NCBI RefSeq assembly: GCF_963678635.1
Contig: NC_087063.1
Span: forward strand, 25,242,701-25,306,700
Source of the DNA: Symsagittifera roscoffensis
Lineage: Eukaryota > Xenacoelomorpha > Acoela > Convolutidae
Length of the DNA stretch: 64,000 nt
Reading direction: 5' to 3'
The notes under the pieces were generated by a model. That model saw nothing but the letters and a program-made list of their open reading frames with translations. It had not been told where the DNA came from and did no database searches. This document shows positions 57,807 through 64,000 of the stretch, piece after piece (position 1 is the stretch's first letter; each line of letters opens with the position of its first letter). The translations under genes were made by a program, and so were the position numbers.

Positions 57807-58331
57807 TTGACATATTCTTTTGCGTCCAGTTCAATTGAAAAACAGTCATTTAATCCAATCAATGTAGTTGCGTGTTCAAAATTGCGAGGCTTACTACTTT
57901 TCACCCGTTCCACTAGTCCAGACAGTGGTTTTGATGCTGATTCAAACAAAAGAAAAATCCCTCAAAATGCCTCTCGTACAAACCCTTTAGGTTTTTAAAG
58001 AAGATGTTGACCCCCCCAAAAGATTATTCAACATAGTGTTAAGACAGAAACAAGTTGCTCGGAAACGCATAATCTGCTGTCAACAACTAGTAACAATGTG
58101 GATCTTCCTCAGAGTGATCAGGTTGTTTCTGATAAAATTAAGTCAGTATTGACCCCCACTGACAAATTGACCCAATCCATGGAGCCAAGAGATTATTTTG
58201 CCTCGGAAAATTATCCCAAAGATCTCAATAATGGCTTTTCAATGGCTCAGTATTTTTCCGATGTGCAATATTTGGCTCAGTTGTTCAATTCGGCAAAACT
58301 TACAAACAGGTTCTCCGCAAGCAGGTCCTAG
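57807..58331 (+). pseudogene. Ser/Asn-rich open frames of block X, X4 copy
   Basis: Same two pieces as 48,598-49,438 (57,807-57,998 and 58,098-58,331), interrupted by the same TAA after NPLGF. No function can be given. Confidence 0.3.
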
Positions 58332-58999
58332 ACTTCTATAGTTACACTAGCCTTCCAAAATGAATACAAAATTTTTAATGACCCTACTCTTTTAAAACAA
58401 TTTTGAAGAAAAATCTTTGCATTCCTTCTCACTTCTCTCTGGAAAAAAGTGAAAAAACCGAACTGAAGTAGGTAACAAAAAAATTTATGGGTACAACCAC
58501 CCCAAGATCATCTCACCAAATGCTTTTATTTTGAAGTATCTTATAAAATACTTTCTATTTAGAAAAACAGCTTATTTATTCAGACTTTTTTTACTCTCAT
58601 GATTCAAGTAGCAAAAATACTCTCATGATTCAAGTAGCAAAATTTTCAATTGTGAACAGTAGTTTGTTGGAAAATTTTGAGTTTCTTTTTGCTTTTGTTC
58701 CAGCTGAAAAAAATGTCATCGGACTGATGACTGTTTGGTCGGCTAACCATGGTACAGTACAGGTAATAAAGTTGCTTTTTGTACAGTTTCAAACGATTGG
58801 AAACCTCTCAATGGAGTAAACTTTTGTCTATAGTTCTTTGAATTCGAAGGGCTATGCTGTGATTTTGAAAACTTGTGCCCCGGTCTCAAACTTTTACGCA
58901 ATGGATCCAAAAATTTTCGACTGAAGATTTCAATGCCCTCTTATATGTTGACATACTGAGTCCAAAAAACGGTAGAGCTGAGAAATTTAAAAAGTTGAA

Positions 59000-59850
59000 G
59001 CGTCAAATTTTAGATGATTTTCACATCTTATAAAACATTCGCCCGGAAGTACATATCGACGGAAAATAAAGCTAGGTTCTAAGACGACTGGCCAACATCT
59101 AAACAGAGCTCTTCATGCTTTTCACCGTCTCTACCAAAGCCAGTTCTTTTGGTGGTCTTTCTTACATCGGGTCGACAAAAACAATACTGCTTTCGGCTTC
59201 GGCCAAAACACTCAAATCAACTTAATTACATGCAAAATTAGTGAGCTCATGGCTGGGTCTTAGTATCCCCAGACCACGAGGTCACTCCTAAAAACAGGGC
59301 CACTACTACTAATTATATTACTATTGTTTTTGTTCAGTAGATAAAAATCATCATCTCCATCGAAGATGGATCAACCCCTTCCCCTAACTCCTAGCTTCTC
59401 ATCGTCGCAAAATGAATTCAGATGTTAAATAAATTCAATTCAAAACATCAACGGGAAGCTATAAGTTTAGGTAAAATAGTTTCAGTTCCAATCCCGAGAT
59501 CCCTCCGGATTCTTGAATATGGGGAAATAACAACCTTGTCTTCTTTCCAGAAGGCTGCTTTTCCACCCTTCACCATTGTTGTGAACGGCCTTGCAACGAT
59601 TGTAGCGGCACAATCGTTGCAACTCGAAACGGTCTCTGCTGACTCTGCAATTCGTTGTTGTTTTTTCTATCGAAATTCTCGTAAGTGTCACTATCGCAGC
59701 TATTGTTGTTCTGATTTTTTCTGGTTTTCTTCCAAAATGGCCGATTCTGACGTTTCTCAGAAATATGACGTCATACTTCGAAATTTTGACTAATCCCTTC
59801 ACAGTTTGACTAATCGTTCCAATAACACTGTTAATCCTTCAAAACTGCTA
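59000..59850 (+). repeat. Leader-like repeat, copy B (paired with 4.9-5.85 kb)
   Basis: Conserved words in the same order as 4905-5850. Contains an ATG at about 59,366 opening MDQPLPLTPSFSSSQNEF and stopping soon after, and a longer unassigned frame at 59,422-59,793. Likely the 5' leader of a LINE whose body is not present. Confidence 0.5.
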
Positions 59851-60741
59851 ATTCGGAAGGTTAGCTGCTAATAAATCGAAATAGCCGAATCTGCATTTTC
59901 GTCCATTCTGGTCGAATGTCACATACTCCCCATTGAATCTCGCAATGTCATCAGTGTCATCGAACAGTACAGTATCATCGAACAGAATTTACAAAATGCA
60001 CGAAATTACTTTTATCCGCGTCATATCGACTCACTGCAGCATTTAAATGGCATCATACTACAGTACTATAGCCTTCTAAATTCTTTCACTAATCTGCACT
60101 TTGAGGATATGACTTAAGATAAAACATTTTTTCTGACTTCCAATGTCAATGCCCTGATTTAAAACTTCTTCTTCTAGGTTTTAAAAGGTGTTAGTTTGCA
60201 GGACAGTCCTGCCAGCCAACAAGCTAAAATTATCCTACTATGCTTCTTTCCTTCGGAAATTTTAGTTGTTATTGTCCTGAATATTAAAATTAAGGAACTC
60301 TGTGGTTAGAAAGAACAATGAAACAATCTCCCTCTTCATGAGATTACCCAAGCCTTTCAAGTCACCACAAAGTGATCAGTTTTCCTTGTTGATTAAAAAC
60401 AGTCATGCAGGCTAGAATGTTTAAATATACTCTTTACTCAAGCCTTTCTAAAAAAATAGTAAATGTCGCTAAAGCCAATGACTAGAATCAAAATGCAAAT
60501 ATATAAATGCAACAAAAAAACAAATTCTTTAACGTTCAAAAATCAACTAAATGTTTCGGTTTTCAATTACAACTTGTTTGCTTAGTTTCTCACTTGAGTT
60601 TTCGTCACACACATAAAACAATTCTGAGTTTTAACTTCTTCTCTTTTGTCACTTCTTTGTTTATTCTTTTTTCATCGTTTAGCAGTTCTAAAACTTCTAA
60701 ATTCTTCTAATATCGTTTCTTTCTTGTCTTCCGGTCATTTG
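59851..60741. other. AT-rich spacer
   Basis: No supported gene. The one longer frame (60,507-60,710) is Phe/Ser/Lys-rich and follows base composition. Confidence 0.4.
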
Positions 60742-63700
60742 TCAATGCTCCATCTCCTCCTCCTGCGACATTGACTCTGCATTTTCAGTTTCAGTGTCTT
60801 GCAACACATCGTTAGCTATTCTGACGCTGTTGGAAGCAGTCCTCCAACATTTCTGCTCTTCTACCCACTGTTTACAACAAGGTAGGGGTTCTACATTAGA
60901 TTCTCTGTTTCTGCAGAAGCTATTGTGAAGGCACAACGTCATGTTTCTCTCCAAATCTTCCTTCAACATCTCTTTTTTCTGCCTTCCATCACGTTCACTT
61001 GTCCTGGAAATTCTCTTCACAGCGGTGGTCACTGCATTCCGATGAGTCACGAAAGCTCGCTTGAAAGCTCCTGCCCCAATGTCCAGCTGATACAAACTGA
61101 ACACTCTGACGTGCTTCGAGATATGCTTCTCGGCATACTCATACAACCATGCAGTCATGTTGGCTCTAAACCATGGCATCAGTCGTCTCCTTGCCCATAT
61201 CTTCCTCACTTCCATCGAAATGTTCAGAATTTTGCAGGTTGTCTCAAAAAGATCTAAATCTTTTAGACAATCCAATTTCTGCAATTGTTCCCGCGTTGGT
61301 GTCTCCTGTCTATTGTTCTCCTTCACATGAGCTTCCAGCCATCGTATCGCCATCATAACGCCCACTATCACTACTGTTATGGGCCGTGATGAGTCTGGTA
61401 AACCCATGGAGAGCAGCTCTCCAGAGTCCCAGATCAACACCAGATTACAACGCCCGGGATACCACCATGTTTGCAGCAAGCAATGGCAGGGAAACTCATC
61501 AGGTGTTAACATGATGCTCCTCCAGTTACGCTTTCCCGAAGCTTCCAGTAGTGGTTCCACTTCCATCATCACTCGGTGGACTTCATCATTCTCATCTACT
61601 GTTTTGTAATCCGTAACGGTTGATCCTCTCTGTTTTTGTCTTTCAAAATCGCTGAAGTTCCCACTGACGTATCCCATGAACTTCTTTCCCAATATCGATT
61701 CCAACTCCTCTTTAGTTCTCTCTGGAACTGCTGAGAACATCTAGCACAATAACTCATAAGATCTTTCTGACATTCTCGCTAATCTCACACACTTTGGCAC
61801 TGAGAAGGATTGATCCACGATCGTTCTCGTACTTTTTACATCCACAGCGACGAAGTGCACTGGGTATCCGCTCTCGCACATTGAAGCTAATGTCGATCCC
61901 ACCAAATACCGCCCTCCCGATGGTCTGCGATAAGTTTCACCGTGCCTGATTTCCGCCTCAATCGCTTCCCTCCATTTTCCTATGTGCTTTTGCTCAGTTT
62001 GCAAAACTCCTGGGAACACTTCTACACTGATGGCCGTGACAATCTCATGTTTTTGTTCTAGATTCAATAGTGACTCTAAAGAATCAAACATACTGTAGAA
62101 TCTTAGAGCAGTCACTAGATTCACCTCGGTTCCTCCATAGCAATCTGCGATCAATTCCGTTTCCGTCTTCGCTTTCATCACAATGTTCCCAAACAATATT
62201 GTCAACTGTTTGTGTTGTTTCTCCAGGGTTTTCACGCAATCTAGACTTCCACAAACGTGACCTTCCAGTCCACAGACTTCTGCCAGACAGCTACCAGGTT
62301 TAACCCAGTCGTCTGGTCCCCAGCCAGGCATTTCCACTTTGTCTTCCCCGTTGATCCTAGAGGCTGTTGTCATCACGTTGTATATGATATTAAGATCACG
62401 CAGGTTACAGTCCGCATTTACTTCCCTCTGTACACCTTGCGTTGAAAGTAGCATCGAATCAGCGTTGGGACTAGGACACCACGATGGTCTCATCAGTTCC
62501 CACACTACCATCAAGCTCGTTCTTATTAATTCATCTGAGAATCCCAATCCAAATTCCACTCGTTTGTCGGATTCTGGCACGGAAGGTGCAGCTACCTTTT
62601 CTTCTAGGACTAGTCCCAGTTTGGTCTGCAGATTTGCAGCGCTTCTAATTGTTGCATTTATCGACGTCCAGAACCGCAGCAACACTGCTTGTTCGTAATC
62701 AAAAAGCAATCGCGTATGTCTTCACTGAGAAACGGGTTGTACGCCATCCCTATGACTCCGGACACGTAACCGTATGACGTCTTTCTGATTGGTCCACAGT
62801 ATTCGTTGGATTTCGGCAGTGCTCCCATGGATTACTTAGTGAGCCTCAGTTCTTTGTTCGAGAATCTCCTAATTTCGTCTATTTTCCTCATGGGTTCTAG
62901 CTCCTCGGGTTCTTTCATAATCACCCACATCGGCTTGCTCTGATGCATATCCAGCAGTGCTAGCAAGAGTAAGGCTTTCGCTCGTTCATCACCCTCCCTC
63001 AGCATCTTGACACAGGTATTCAATGCTGGCACTGAAATTTGCTCTATCATGAATCGGATGAAACAGAGAGCGTCCCTCCGCTTCGCGCACGCTACTGCCA
63101 TTCCCTCCTGGATTATCAGATCCCTCATGCTCGTCATCAGGAAGACCTTTTCTTCTTTCGATATCTTCCTTTCTTCTGAATCATATTCCTCGCGAGTAAG
63201 TCCAGTCATGCACCAGGCAAACCTCAGCTGTAATTCAGTCCTCACGTAGGGCACTGCTATCAGAGCGTGTATCTTCGGCGTAATCCTCATCTCTTCCTCA
63301 AAGTACCGTAACACTACAGCTTTCCATGCAAGGCTCACCAACTGCTCGATCATTTCCGCCTGCATCTCAGACGACGCTAGAGTCCCGTACGCTTTTGCTT
63401 GAGGGTGGTGCCTTGCATCATTGTCTCCAGATAACCTTCCATGGCACTGTTGTTTTCCACAGCCATTAAGTGTCCTCTGGCCGAGTTTTTGTACTCCAAC
63501 ATCTCCATGTACCCACCGGCGGGTTCATCTATTGATACAGTCTCCGTCAGTGTCAGTCGGTTATATCCACTGGGACCAGTTGTCCTACGACACTTCCCTT
63601 TCCGTGGTTCATGGGAGACGTTTTAAAGTCTTTCATGGTACTTTCTCCACATTGGCTGAATATTTCCATTTCTAACGTTGCTCCAGTCAGAGTGCGGTCA

Positions 63701-64000
63701 CTCCGTTTGGATTTATAACCTGTCGACTTTATCCCTTCCATGAGAATGGGCGGCACCATTGCTACATCCGTTACCATTCTGTCCGTGCCAGGCAATCGAT
63801 CATCACCTTGTCCCAAATCCATGACTTCTCCGACTCGTTTCTTTTTCGCTGAGTTGACAGCTTTTATCGATATCTCCGATTCCACCTTCGTCTTTCCCGC
63901 TCTCCTCGGTATCACTTTGCTGCCTAGTTTCATCTTCATTCCATTGATCTTATCAATCACCAATTTCGATCGCATTGTTCCTTTCCTAGTTCTCGACAGA
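60742..64000 (-). pseudogene. P2, long helical protein of unknown family, copy I (runs off right edge)
   Basis: Minus strand, open at the window edge (SRTRKGTMRSKLV). Pieces: 63,975-63,553 (MKLGSKVIPRRAGKTKVESE; ATLEMEIFSQCGESTMKDFK), then shifted YNRLTLTETVSIDEPAGGYM to about 63,376. 63,420-62,832 covers SLAWKAVVLRYFEEE, RTELQLRFAWCMTGLTREEY and DEIRRFSNKEL. After a TAA in frame, YGYVSGVIGMAYNPFLSEDI runs to about 62,690. 62,715-61,741 covers ADCYGGTEVNLVTALRFYS, PSGGRYLVGSTLASM and PKCVRLARMSERSYELLC. After a TAG in frame, 61,740-60,742 covers EVEPLLEASGKRNWRSIML, DLFETTCKI, AFVTHRNAVTTAVKRI and an acidic end. The parent would exceed 1,000 residues and be mostly helical. No named domain recognised. 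A nucleocapsid-like role is only a guess. Confidence 0.7.

Larger units (their letters stand above)
54751..58980. repeat. AT-rich block X, copy 4 (second tandem unit plus unique right part)
   Basis: 54,751 to about 57,985 is the second unit of the 3.2-kb duplication; the join is AAACCCTTT followed by CTTTATTC. From 57,986 it continues like the end of X2 (49,095-50,085) and past AAAAACGGTAGAGCT into the leader-like repeat, so it keeps the ancestral right flank without satellite. Confidence 0.9.

Noticed and set aside
60507-60710. Phe/Ser-rich 67-codon frame
   Set aside because: Low complexity in AT-rich DNA with no relatives in the window.
1-64000. tRNA, rRNA or spliceosomal RNA genes
   Set aside because: No cloverleaf-like B-box context or familiar rRNA/snRNA stretches were recognised; a covariance-model scan would be decisive.

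Overview
The window is AT-rich, intron-less repeat DNA from a eukaryotic nuclear genome, most likely an animal; the species cannot be named from it. I found no intact host gene, rRNA or tRNA. Nearly every recognisable coding block is a broken copy of a transposable element, with stops and frameshifts. Satellite arrays, nested tandem duplications and inversions suggest a heterochromatic or pericentromeric-type region.

Layout. 0-14.4 kb: four plus-strand copies of an L1/Tx1-like LINE. Copies 1, 3 and 4 lack an endonuclease between ORF1 and the reverse transcriptase (RT); copy 2 has the best RT. 14.9-15.6 kb: a diverged ORF1 relative. 15.7-36 kb: a richer-GC zone of large retroelement debris. 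It holds a Ty3/gypsy-like gag-protease-RT (minus, 36.0 to 30.9 kb) running into a tail and a macrodomain (minus, to 26.9 kb). A plus-strand protein, here P1, has a coiled coil, an SGNH/GDSL-hydrolase-like domain and a helical tail (23.3-26.9 kb). A second macrodomain copy is on the plus strand (19.0-19.6 kb). A long helical protein of unknown family, here P2, is on the minus strand (19.0 to 16.0 kb). Two tandem duplications (1.43 kb and about 1.65 kb) lie inside this zone.

36.2-51.1 kb: three arrays of a roughly 35-bp satellite with about 220-bp and about 699-bp higher-order periods. They alternate with copies of an AT-rich block (X1-X4, 37.0-59.0 kb) that carries, on the minus strand, a decayed CR1/Jockey/RTE-type non-LTR RT. 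X3 and X4 form a 3.2-kb tandem duplication. 59.0-59.85 kb: a leader-like repeat that also occurs at 4.9-5.85 kb. 60.7-64 kb: a second, longer P2 copy running off the right edge.

Main point of interest: gag/pol, a macrodomain, an SGNH hydrolase and P2 recur together, in shuffled order and orientation, while no integrase was seen. They look like parts of one large, accessory-rich retroelement lineage. Some blocks seem familiar to me from retroelement-derived proteins of other animals, but I could not verify that. Boundaries of decayed elements are approximate, usually within 20-100 bases.
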